Made by a program: the position numbers and the translations under genes
Notes under the pieces: model-generated
What the model was told of the DNA's origin: nothing
Database searches by the model: none
The model's input: the letters and a program-made list of their open reading frames with translations, nothing else
Assembly (NCBI GenBank): GCA_025642065.1
Contig: JAODUP010000012.1
Location: 2,222,501-2,286,500 of the forward strand
Direction: 5' to 3'
DNA length: 64,000 nucleotides
From: Paralvinella palmiformis
Lineage: Eukaryota; Annelida; Polychaeta; Terebellida; Alvinellidae
In this document: positions 38,246 to 50,900 of the stretch, piece after piece
Layout: every line of letters starts with the position of its first letter
How positions within the stretch are numbered: the stretch's first letter is position 1

Positions 38246-41200
38246 ATTTAATGACTATACAGATGTACAACTTGACAAAATGCCAACAGAACTAACCAGG
38301 AAAGCTTACTAAAACAAGGTATGCTGTCAGTGGCGTTATCTCTTTTTTATCACTTTGATATATTACCTTTCACGAGTTTTACCTTCTTCTCTTACGTTCA
38401 CCGAAATTCTATTCCCTTCCTTTGTTCTATATATAAATATCAAGACATGATATGATCATAACTTATAATATGATTATAATAACATTTAATGAACACACAT
38501 GGGGGATTCATGTTTGGCTAATTTAAGTTAAGTGGAAGAGGGAGTTTGTGCGGTTGATAGGTAAACTAGTTTATGCATGATGTTTAAATAAGTGGGGGGC
38601 GGGGCGCTTTTAATAGGTGAACTAGTTTGTTCACGATTTGTTAATGTATATAAATGTAAGAAACGTGACATCCGCAGTTAGATTTTTGAAAACAAAACAA
38701 AATCTTTACTGAGACCCTATGGAAGCCTAAAGAAGTTGGTCAAACATCTATCAGTCGTAACCGGATACTAATCAGATATCTACGTTTAGGTTTAGAATAT
38801 CGAGCCTATGGTCACGTACAAATGCTATAACATGTAAGTATTATATTTTACACTACTACACATCTTTACAATAGTCATCCCGCAACTAGATATAGTATCG
38901 ATGTAGTAGACGCTCCACAGCGATTAATATACCTCAAGAATATTTCGCAATTTCGATAAATGCTGATTTAGGATCTATTAATGATCTTCCAGGTATTTCT
39001 AGTCGTGAGTTTGTATTAATAGTCTTTATGCGGATCGCATGTTAGGCCGAATAGGCCAAACGATCGGTTAAGTGCTATTCAGACTTAGAGTGGGAGTCGA
39101 ACCCAGAACCAAGAGGTATGTGACGAACCGCGCTACTATCCCTGGTGGTCACTGAAGAATTAATATTCGTTAATAGATAAAAAAAGCAAACCTCTTGTCA
39201 AACCAGAGGACGCCATGTTTATTATAGGGCTTCAGAGTCTTAAAATATTCGCTATATATATACAGGACAACCGGAACGAGCCACATATCCGGATTTTCCT
39301 GGCACCTGTTGACGGGATATATGTCTAATTACAGTGTATCATCGTTAACTTCGGTATGTAAAATGGACGGAGCTTTATGTGCTGCGTGTATGAGAGTAAA
39401 TCATTAAGTCTGCCCGAACTATAAATAACTAGAATGGTGCACGTACCACTGAGAGCGCACCTGGCCACGTTGGGGCATTTATTTACGAAAATGCGGACGT
39501 TCGCTTTTAGAAAGGAATGCAAATAGTTTGATTCAACAGAGAAACGCGCATTTTCTAAACGGAGAGTAGAATCAGCGAAAACAATTTTGGTTGAAAAAAA
39601 AAACCCCAACGAAGCCAGAATCTAAAAACACCAGTCTTCGGATCCCGAAGAACAGTTTGTTCTCCTTCCCTTATCTTCTCGGTCTCGGTTAGTATTCTGC
39701 GCTGTTTATACAGACCAGACTACAGAACGAAACAACATTCACACCGACAATATTAGGTAACACAGTAAGGATCGCATCTGACTTATTAAACAGGAATTCT
39801 TAAAATATAGAAAATATTGGACCCCAACAAGTGAACTGGACTGTAATAATAATAATAATAATAATAATAAATTTATCTGTTGGACATCACAGAAACATCA
39901 TGCTGGAAATAAGACTCAATGTCAGGAATTTGACATTTGGTCCCATTGATTAATACTAATTTGTCTGCCTACGTTGTATGTACTGTTATGTTGTTCAGAG
40001 AAGAGCTCACTGACTGCTCCGTTACTGATACGAGCTATTTAAAGGGATTGTTGTCGCTCACTTTCCTGCGGAATTTCAACCAAGTAATTGCCTATCATCT
40101 TTTTTATTTGGGTCTATTTAACTAATCTATTCACGTAAACATGAACATCTGATTTTGTAAAATCTCTTCTGGATATTTAGACTGAAGATTTACTAGGAAT
40201 AATAGCGAGGCCTGTACTTGAGACAATATTTCTTCCAAATCATAAATACATTTATGTCTTCTCTAGCATTGTGGGGAATCATGGTCGCCTTATTACCAAT
40301 TTAAGGTTACCAATGATAGCTTATGTGTCGTTATTTGCTTGTGTGAGCATGCGTTTGTGTGTTTGTGCGTGCGTGCGTGTGCGTGCAAAACATGTACAGG
40401 TGTGCGGTATGTTTGTGTCCGTATGCGCAATTCGTTGCGTGATGGACGTGTTTTATGCTTCAGCATTTGTTAAATACCTCTTGGATAAAGCAAGCCTTGG
40501 GTTAGACTATCTACGCCTACGTGTGATGTAAACTTCTCAATATTCTCTTTATGCTTATAAAACTAATTTTGGCAGACGCCGACCACGAATACTTAACATC
40601 TGCTGGGTGTTTGTAATACGCAGAAATAACTGCGACTTAGGAGATACAGACAATTTATTTGTGTGTGTACGGTAGGCTTAATTTATCAACCGCTAAATGG
40701 ATGATCAAGGGCCCATGCCATTCCCCACCATCGGCCATTGTTTGAGTTCGGCTTTTATTAACGACCGAGACATTATCATTTTCGAAGCTGTTTCGCTGTC
40801 TAGAAGACCCAATTGATGCCGAGAAGAACGTAATCGACGTAATGCTGACATTTAACTTCCATCTTTCCCTGAAGTATAAGTCTCCATCTTCCATGAGGGC
40901 AAGATGAGTGACTATACCAATACATGAAGTATAAGTCTCGAAGACTTGGGCATAATTTTAAATAAAACAAAATCCTAAATATGAATACAACAATGTCGGT
41001 GATAAAGCATCTAAGAAATTATGACTTTGGCTATCGATATCTGTAGTGTCCGTATCTGTAGTAGATGACTTCTTATTTGCCCACCTCATTAATTCGTTTA
41101 TATAATAATTTCCATGTTGAACCAGTGCAGTGAGTTCATACAAATTCAAAAAGCTACGGAGGCAATATGTCTCCTTATTTAAATACTTGATTTATGCTAG

Positions 41201-42160
41201 GCCAGTCTTTAAACCAGGGATCCATAACTACTATTTGCTATAAATAAGTGTATATCAGTTATTATACAACGGCAGGTGACTGTTTATGTGTCGAATGTCT
41301 GCTAATGTCATTCTTATCGTTATTGTTACATGGATGTATTAAATGACTATCAAATCACTTGGAATAGACAAAGACCCATGAGAGGTTAAAAATATGTCAG
41401 ATGTTTTGTCAGGACGAGATACGCAGTAGATACATTTTTTTCTATCAAGGTCATACAAATTATATCAAGAAATATTTTTTTTATATAGATTTAAGAATAT
41501 AAATTGCAATTAAAGAGTCTATTTCCTATAAACTCTATTTTCCAAGTTTGTAGTATAACTAATGGACATTTGTTTACAGTCGTGTTAATCCTATTGGGAG
41601 TCTACGTTCATGGTTCAGTAATCGAGTATTAACGGCTAGTGTAATATAATTACCGGTGAATAATAATTAACGTTCGACCTAATTTATCAACGAGCAACTG
41701 CCATCTGTTCTAACGTTCCCGTTGATAAAAGGGGATAGAAATACAACAGACATCGAAACGAGAAAACAACACAAACAAAAATAAATCAACCCGAAACATA
41801 GATATGATTATAAACTTTTAGTGCCTTTGCTAACATGACATCTGTACGACCAACGAACAAATAATGTAACTAGCCTTAAGGTACAGAAAGGCATGGAATC
41901 GAACTGCGAGGTTAATGCCTCTGTACGGCTGTCGGAATTCGGCCAATAAGCAATGCTCGAGTCAGACTTAGTCATGACGGACTGCGTGTACGCCAAACGG
42001 AACAGGTACTTCGTCAGCACGAGTAAGCTGGATCAGCCCGTGTGTGTGTGTGTTGGCTGAGACGATGCAAGCCAGCACCAGCAGCACCACCATCACTAGT
42101 AACAGCTCCAGTAACAGCATCAGTAACAACAGGAGGGAGCCGTGTACGCACAAGAGCCTC
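36547..42160. other. Intergenic stretch, nothing coding recognised
   Basis: Holds a short palindromic element (38054-38157), AT/GT tract 38189-38246, CAA/CAG tract 37849-37884, AAT tract 39845-39870, and a reverse tRNA-like B box (GAGTCGAACCC) near 39090. No gene supported. Confidence 0.4.
38054..38157. repeat. 104-bp palindromic MITE-like element
   Basis: CCGGTAATATG at the left end is mirrored by CATATTACCAG at the right, and TTCAGGTAAT is mirrored inside by ATTACCTGAA. The whole can fold into an imperfect hairpin. No clear target duplication. Confidence 0.5.
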
Positions 42161-42165
42161 CTCCA

Positions 42166-42587
42166 TCAAGCATCCATTAAGAGTGGTCCATACGTGTGAA
42201 GAACGCTAGGCTTGGCTGTAGGGGACCGAACGACGTCGTGGTACGAGAGGCTGGTTGTCTGACTGGTCGGCTTACTGATGAGATCCCGGCTAACACTGCC
42301 CAGAGATACGCTGGCCTGATACGGATCATAATCTTGGCATAAAGTTGAATTTCGGCGGATTTTCGTGGACGCTTCTTCGCCCCATTTCCCGGCTTTCGGA
42401 ACGAGACCGCCATCCAACCGGATCACGTCAACAGCAGAGCTGCCTATATTAGCCCACGGACCGCTGCCAAAATGGCGGCGGCCCGTTGTCGTAAGAAACG
42501 TTGGCCCAACCGGAAGTATGGCCGCAGAAGGGATTCGGCGATAATCGATGCACGTCTTCGTTGAAGGATATATCTTTGAGAACGTTT
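42166..42587 (-). other. Long minus-strand open frame over the CpG-rich block
   Basis: About 140 codons are open from a stop near 42588 to TGA at 42166, without an ATG near the start. The C-terminal half is Ser/Thr-rich and ends G-P-L-L-M-D-A. After the stop the same frame continues into a strongly hydrophobic Leu/Val stretch. It may be an exon of a divergent gene, or chance openness in GC-rich promoter DNA. Confidence 0.2.
42460..42490 (+). promoter_or_regulatory. Candidate YY1-type promoter element of the TRIM-like gene
   Basis: CAAAATGGCGGCGGCC matches the YY1/initiator-like motif common in TATA-less animal promoters. It lies in a CpG-rich block about 330 bp upstream of the first coding exon at 42806. 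Confidence 0.4.
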
Positions 42588-42805
42588 ATCCGACGTTATC
42601 GAACTGCAAATAGTAATCTGACTTCTTGATCACTTCATACGCAGGATTACAGTTCGTTAATTGAACACTGCTAGTAGTGACAGACGATTACACAAACACA
42701 CTTGTACAATTCTATTGAAGACGAGGAGAAATTGCGTTCGCTTTGGCAGGATAGCGTTTGCTTATTTTCGAGTATACACCGACGTTACAAAGTAAGGCAG
42801 AAGTG

Positions 42806-42865
42806 ATGATGGCTTCTCCAGAACGCCTCAGCCCAGGTCCAACAGACCCGTGGAGTCATGAGAGA
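42806..42865 (+). CDS. First coding exon of the TRIM-like gene
   Basis: Two consecutive ATGs (42806, 42809) open M-M-A-S-P-E-R-L-S-P-G-P-T-D-P-W and end S-H-E-R at a good donor. The next exon continues G-A-S-P-N-R-N-F in the same phase. An alternative start is the in-frame Met at 45522 within exon 2. Confidence 0.55.
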
Positions 42866-43343
42866 GTAAGCCGTTTTCTTGAACCGTTACATTATTTTCT
42901 TTTATATACCGCAGGATACTGTTCACCTCCTTTCATATTTTCCTTTTACTCTTTACTCTTTTATTAAATCTCTTCCTACTAAACTACCCCCCCCCCCCCC
43001 AACACCACACAACCCCGAGCTTTTTCTTCTTCTCGAGTTTAACCCATGGTTTCGGCATCTGTTTCGGAGGAATTCTTGCCATATCTTCGGGAAGTGTGTG
43101 CGTGTGTGTGTGTGTGTGTGGGGGGGGGGTTGTTTTCATGCGTGATTCAGCAGACAAAGGTTCATCACCTACGCGGTATTTTCTGACTCACTTTATTGAT
43201 TTATTATTCAACGGCTGAACATAATTAGTTGCACAAGAAATGTATTTTCTTAGTTTAAGCGTGCATATGTCACAGATATTAGAGCTGTACAACACGATAC
43301 AGCTTCCACGAAAATGTGTGTGTGTACGCGCACGATTGCTTTG

Positions 43344-43384
<41 letters not shown>

Positions 43385-44956
43385 GTGTACATACTGTGAG
43401 ATATACATTATAATAATATTTTTAACTATTTGTAGATTATTAAAAAGGAACAATAATTTGTGTAAAAGGATGAATTATTTGAAAGCATCTTAATGGATTA
43501 TTATTGGTCGTTCACTTTGTGTTAACGAGAGGGAACTCATTCTCTTTAACCAATAATTTTATGATTATATAATAAATTTATTAACCAGGAATATTAATCC
43601 TTATATATTAGGAAGGTTAATCAAGGCAGAGCTACATTTTAACTTGTTGCTTCTCAGTCGGTGTTGGGTCGTATATCATACTAATCCGATTTAATTTAAA
43701 GCGAAACATTAGCTTAGCTAATGATGTAAATGAATTAATTTGTTTCGCCAACTTTCTAATGATTTCACAGAGAAACAAAGAAGATTCGGCATTCTTGTTT
43801 TAAATGTGGACATATTCAATGCTAGGTGGATCTTTTTAGCTTCAGGCTTATAAGATCCGATTGTGTAGTGACGGGTTTCTTCCCAAAACTGCCTGGGGCG
43901 CCTCCGTGGTCTAGCGGTAGCGTGTTGGACCACAAATCACTACCACCCGTGTTCAAATCTCGGCGTGGGCATATCTGAAGGTTGTTTTGTCTTTGACTTC
44001 GCCTCATTACCTCTGGAGGTCGCTCGGCCCATTTAGTCTACCTTGTGCACAAAAGTGGCCGTAAAACATCAATCATCATCATCATCATCTTCCCAAAACT
44101 GCCTAACATTTCCGAAACAATTCTTATAATAGATTGATTGTTATAATGTAGGACATATTTAAATTGCTCCGATATCAATTTAGATTAATGGGTCTTTAAT
44201 GGGGTCGAATCCATGCTGCCAGTGTCTATTTTTAGGCTATTTCTGATCCAACTTTTAATATTAATTCCTTTAATGTGCTATTCCTGGATCATGATACATT
44301 TTGGCTTGACCGGATTAGAGACATTGAACCTCCTCATTCCTTAGAATCTTTTATTAGCACCTATCCTTTGATATCGGATCACGCAAGGTCACTCTACGTC
44401 CATGTCAGTGTCATCGACCTCCAATAGCTTATCGACGTTCCAATTATCCGTTGTAAGTATGCGCTCCAGATTTCTGGAGTTTTCCTATGGCTTTCTTAGC
44501 ATCTTTTCTAGAATTTATGGGATTGGTATGGAGGGATGAAGATCTTGGAGCTGTATGCATTGATGTATACTGTGCCGATTCTTGAACATGTCTTTGTTTA
44601 ATTGGCAGGACACGGTCCTGCAGTTTCAGTGTTGCCTGTGTTTGTGAGATAATTCATCGGGTAGCAACAGATTTCAGCCTGATAATCCATTAAGTCATGA
44701 GTCCAGCTATGTCCTGTTTTATATATAAAATCTATAGAATCATAGTTGCCTAAATAATGTGCTGATAAGTGCTTATATCCCAAACTCTTAACGAAACTTT
44801 CCGCATGAGTAACAAACTGTAATGTTCTCTACTCATCAAAAACGTCATTAACACTGATTTGAAGATGATTTATGATGTCTACTCATTTAAAAGAATTGTT
44901 TTATTGTGCAGATCATAGCACACCCATAATTTGTTCTTTAGATATATACATTTTTA

Positions 44957-44995
<39 letters not shown>

Positions 44996-47900
44996 GTTAT
45001 TATTATTCAATCAGTGTAGTTCGCTAATTACACCTTTCTTGTGAATGTCATTTAAATATTAGCTTCACAAGTCGTACGATTAATTTCACAGATCATTCCA
45101 CCAGTTTTATAATTGACCTGTTTATTAACTCTACTTAGAAGAAGCAGACATGGTTATGCTTGCAACAATGTATGGCTTGTTTGCAATTGTTTCTTTAATA
45201 ACGCCTTATTAGAGACAATACAAAGCATGGTTTCTGTTGTAAGTTAATGCATCTGTCAGTGAAACATTATTTGGACCACTAACGGCACTGGTAAGTTGTG
45301 AACTAACACATTTCACATAGGTTAATATAATGTAGCACATTAACTGATTGCAATGCATTGAAGTCGGTTTTTAAATTAATTCGATAGATAATAAGAAATA
45401 TCAAGGTAATAGATTGAACTGATTATTCCCATAAGTTAACTTAACTTAGAATTGGGTATTGTTGCTCATGAAAATATTTGACTCTAACTTCCAGGGTGCA
45501 AGTCCAAACAGAAATTTTCAAATGGCAGGTGCGCCTGGGACGAAACTGGCCCAAGAGATTCATGACGAGTTCCTTACTTGTAAGATATGCTTAGAGGGCT
45601 ACAAAAATCCGAAGAGTTTGAATTGTCTGCATACGTTCTGCGAACAGTGCATCGATAATCATGTGATGTCCGAGTCGACTTATAAGAAATATACCGATTA
45701 TAGGGAATTCACGTGCCCGCTCTGTCGCAAGAGGACCCAGCTGCCGCTGGGTGGGGTAAAGAAGTTACCGGACAACTTTCTGGTCTCCAACCTCTCAGAA
45801 GTGATATCCCGACAGAAGCCGTCCAAGTTTCCCTTCTGCGACATATGTAAGATGGTTAACCGAAAACATCGGGAAGCGACATCGAAGTGCCTCGACTGTG
45901 CCAAGCTGCTGTGTGCCGGCTGCGTGGTGATGCACCGGGAGACCAAGGTGACGAAGAACCACTCCATCTTTGACGTCGAGATCGAGAAAGACATCGAGTG
46001 CAAGGAGCACCAGGACGAAGTGGTTAGATTCTATTGCGAACCGTGCGAGACGTGCATATGCGTGCTGTGCACGTTCAATGAGCATAAAGATCACGAGATC
46101 ACGCAGTTCGGCGAAGCGGTGGTCAAATATAAAGACAATATCGAGAAGATGCTCGATCGGTGCAAGAACAAGATCGAGACGTTCGACTCGCACTTGGACA
46201 GCATTTCGAAATGCGACGCCATCATCAAGGAGGTCCAACAGCAGATACATGACGCCGCCATTCAGTACATACAAGACGTACGAAACAGGGAAAAGGCGCT
46301 GCTCGAAGAGGTGGAGAACATCTACGGGAAGCAAATCATGAATATGATAGACAACAAGAAGGACCTCGCCACGCAATTGGACAGCTTGAGAAGTACGTGC
46401 AGCCTGACGGAGGTGATCCTTAAGGGAAAAGACATCGAGCTTCTGCTGCTAAAGAAGGACGTTCAAGAGAAGCTGTCCACCTTGAATTCGATCGATGTCA
46501 GCACACCACCAGCGACGGTGAGTAAAGTGATCAAGTATATACCGGGAAGCATCGACATGGGCTACATTCATGACCTCGACAGGCCTCTACTGACGAAGAT
46601 GAGACTGCCACGGATGGGTAGCAACGCCGAAGTGGGGGACATGATACTGTCAGTGGAGAACAAAGAGATCCAGACGGACGAGAAGGGAAGGGTTAGGAAT
46701 CGCAGCCTTCGGGACACGATGACCGAAGACGAGTCCGAAGAGTCCGAAGACGAAGACGATGACGACGAAGATGATGATTCAGACCCGGAAATGGAAGACC
46801 ATTCCACTCAGACGGAGAAGCACGAGTCATCAGAAGATGATAGCGAGGATGGCGATTCAAGTCCGGAAACAACCGAGCAGGGTACTATGACTGATGAGAT
46901 AAAGAGAGAGGAAAAGGGCGTCAATACGCGATCCAGAAGCTTACAGGGAATATCGTCTTCCCATCAGTCGTCACCTCCGAAGGACGATTTAGATAACAGT
47001 CTGGCAGCCAGAAGACGTAGAAGGCGGGAGAGGTCCCAGACCACGGCCGTCGGAAGCTACGACGGAGAAGATGATTCAAATCTGAGTTATATGGAAAGGA
47101 GAAAACGACGTTCGGCTTATCTTCAGAATCACAGCCTTGACCAGGAAGAGGTGTTCTACGACGCCGACCCGTCTCACGGCCTCGGGCATCGGGTTTAGCA
47201 CCGGTGAAGCTGGCAGGACCCTCGAAGATTCGCCTCGACGTATGTCTTCTTCTTCAACAGAGAGCTGGGAGACTTATTACAGCGACAGCTACAGTAGCTG
47301 TGATAGCGACGATGAGCGCGTGTCGAATAGTACGCGTTGTCTAAGCTCAGCCAGTTCCACCAGAAGCAACGACGGGATAACGTCCAGGCCAAAGCCAAAG
47401 CCAGTTGTCGTACCAGAAAAATTTGCAAAAGGGTCTTTGCCAGTACAGATCAGTGCCAATAAGGAGGCGCCGAAGGTAGAACTTGACGCCAAGAACATCA
47501 CCACGACTAGAGATATCGGTCCAATCGGGTCGGTAACAGGAATAAAGGGAGGGCCACCGCCTTTGGTTAGACGAGACAGCATCATCAGAATAGCGGATAA
47601 CCGCTCCAATATTCCGCCACCTGTAAACAGAAGTCGTGTTTACAGTGAAATCATAAACAAACAAGAACATCAAAATCTCAGCTCTGTCAATCAACAAAAT
47701 ACCCATAATGTGCCTGCTGACAGCAAACCGGTAGGAAGCACACCTGATAGCCAAACGAACATTGAAACGAAGCCACAGCCGAATGAACAAGTCAACAAGA
47801 ATTGTGCTACTTTAGTTCAATCTTCTGTGGCCATATTACCTAATGAAGATACCCAAACCCATCTGACAGCTGTTATGTCAACAATGGACGCCAACTCAGC

Positions 47901-50900
47901 ACGAAGCGATACAACAAAGGTTGACGGTTCTGATGACGAAGGCACTGAACATGCCGCGCAGAATGCAGAAACTGTAATGCTGACATCTACTAGAGATAAA
48001 GATATAGCACATCCCACAGTAGTAGGAAACCAGTCCACAGGAGACACGACACTCTATTTAAAAGATGCTAGTTCTAAGTCGCAGCCAATCTCTGCTAAAA
48101 TTATAATATCAGGTGAAAGGCAACCAACTATAGGGCAACCGTCAAAACCGTCTGTACCGACAACAAGCTCAACCATTCTGTCGACTGATGCTGAAAAGGC
48201 ACCAAAGGAAGTTTCGATAGATAAACCACCAATTTCTAATGCAAACGTAGTATCAGCCATAGGTTCAGCTGGCTCAGTTAGCCTGTCCCAAGCATCAGCT
48301 TCCACAACAATTACAAATCTGAAACAACCAGAATGTGTTGCTCTTACAAGACCACGTTCGCAGTTAGTCGCTGTAGTTACTCAGTCCATCCAAGCAACCA
48401 CCGTGACAACGTCTCATTCAAGTCGGTTAGCACAGGAACCAGTGCTATCATCTGTAAATAGCAAGCAATCACAACAAGCTATTGTCACTATCCAATCGTC
48501 ATCTTTGCAACCATCAAATACACCGTCGTCATTTAGCCAGACAACTAGTACTAAAGCTCCGCAGCTGCCTATGCCAGAGCCAACAAGTAAACAGTATCCC
48601 GTACCAGCTGAACTTCCAATTACAACAGTTCAACAACAAACAACAATTACCAAAACAAAGGCAATCCCGGTTCAACAACTACCGACAGCAGAATCAGCGA
48701 CTTTTCCATCGTCACCAGTCCTCTCCGATCACGCGCGTACTGGTATTACAGTAACACAGCCCTTATCAACAACAACAACAAAACAAGACTAACAACATCA
48801 TCGATTCGTGAAACATCGATACCTACCGTAACGACACCACCGACTTCAGTGCCTGTTCTAGGTAGTCTGACAAGCACTTCCTGTGCGATGTCACAGCCAA
48901 TGATGCCCGCTGCTGCCATACCATTATCAAAACCGCCACCAGTAGCATCTCAACAACATACATCAGCTCTACCAGCTTCAACTACAACGACACCTATTGC
49001 AGTTCACCAAGCACAATATGTAGCAGCCAAAAAAGTGCCAACGTCGACAACTTCAATTAAACAACCGCCAACAACAGCTGCAACAGTGAAATCGATCCCA
49101 TCAACTTCTATAAATAAACAGGAGTCTCCATATTTGCCCAAGACAGCGACAATATCCGCAGTACCAGCTTCAAAATCAATTACTCGCGTTGAAGTACAGG
49201 AAGCACAACAACCAGTAACGCCAACAACCTCGATTAAACAGCCAATAACAACAACAGTTGCAACGGTGAAATCAACTCTCACAACTTCTGCAGTTAGAGA
49301 GGAGACCCTTAAATCAAAGGCAGAAAATGTGCCAGGTGATGTGTACGCTGCAAAGTCCACATCCGTTAGCCCATCTTTGATGGTAGTCAGACCGACAACA
49401 GCAAATGAAGTGAAACAGACGCCACACATATCGACTATTAGTGGATCAACAACAACGACAGCATCAACAACAACAGTAGTAAAATCGGCAAGCGGTCCTG
49501 TTCTCTCAAATCCTGCATTTATGCATAATTCCCAGATGCCATCCAGACCAAGCCATCCTCAGAATGTAACCCACTCTCCTTCAGTACGTACCCCTACTGC
49601 TACAGGCCAAGGAACAGCCACTACGGTTGTAGCGTCGACCAAATTAAACGATATCGGGACGTCAAAATTGAATCCGCCATTAAACCAATCCAATTTGGGA
49701 AAACAAACCCCTGTAACAGCTTCTTTGAGCAATGTTCCAACGCATCCGACCTCAGCAACGGGTGTGCGTCAAATCACACCAAATTCAGCTGCGCATACAG
49801 CCACAGCCACCGTCCGGCCTGGCATGCAAGGTAATGAAGCGAAGTCGAACAGCGTTCATAATGTTCAACAGCCCGCCGTCACTTCTCAGACAAACGCCAA
49901 CATGTCGATGAATGCCGCCCCAAGGATTAGACAACAGAGACCACAGGACATACGACAACATCTACCAGCCAACCAACTAAATGCCATACAGCCAAAGCAA
50001 GTTAGGCCGCATACGGTGAGCCGTGCCAGCACCGCCTTAGTAACCAGACACCCAACCGTTGAAATAGTAAGGGCAACGATTCAGCCGCCCGCTATCGTTA
50101 GACAGGTTGCTCCTCAAAGTGTGCCCGGTGTCCAATCCAAACCGCCGAGCAGTAGCTCAATTAGGTCTGCTTCTCCAACCAACCAACCTCAAATGGGAGT
50201 ACTACGTCAGGCCAGTCCCACGGCACAGAACGTCGCCAGGCAACCGACGCCGAAAATGGGCGTTGGACAGGTAACGCCACCAATCGGAAATAAAGTTGGA
50301 TGTGAGAAGGTGGCCGCAGTCCCGTCAAAGCCCATTCAGCAGCCATCTGTACAGTCACTGCATAGTCAGCATTCATCGTCGATGGATCCTAAAGGTTACT
50401 CGGCGGTGACAGCCAGAACTTGGCCATCGAGTCAGACACAGAAGGTCATTGCAGGTGTCGCTACTGTGGCCGCGCCCAGCGGAACGATGAACCCGCAAGT
50501 TCAGTCACAAGCTCGAGAGAAGATGAACCAGTCTAAGTCATCATCTATGGTTGGCCAAACTCCTTCCCAAATGGCAACGCGAGTAGAACGAGCAAAAGTC
50601 GGCCAGATGCCATCAGGACAAGATGCAGCCCCACGCCAGTCTCTCACCACGCCCACCGGGAGTGGCGCATCTTCGCAGAATCCTCCAGGTACGAGTCAAG
50701 GTTATCCAGCGACTGCCGTTAAGAGTCAACCAGCGTCCGGTAGGGAGACCAGTACAACGGCTAATCTAATACCGAGATCTGGCTCGACACAAAGTCTTCA
50801 GACACCTGACAGACTGGCCGTCAACAAACCATCTTCGGGAACCGTTCGACCGTCTAGCAGCGCCGTGGACTTGTCAAACCGAGCCAGTTCGAGACAAAGC

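Larger units (their letters stand above)
42866..45494 (+). other. Intron 1 of the TRIM-like gene
   Basis: 2.63-kb GT-AG intron containing poly-C (42988-43000), GT/G tract (43097-43128), AT tract (43348-43383), a full SINE (43895-44088) and an ATT tract (44957-45008). Confidence 0.6.

Noticed and set aside
43895..44088. tRNA-like A and B boxes read as real tRNA genes (also at 17.6, 53.9 and 56.3 kb)
   Set aside because: No complete cloverleaf is evident, several dispersed copies share a non-tRNA body and tail, and two have target duplications; these are SINEs.
45795..46376. 193-codon minus-strand ORF opposite the RING/B-box exon
   Set aside because: It is a shadow of the strongly coding + strand, whose frame carries all zinc ligands.
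47193..47265. Short intron that would explain the frame change after 47192
   Set aside because: The available GT and AG pairs (for example GTTTAG to TTCAACAG) do not restore the downstream phase.
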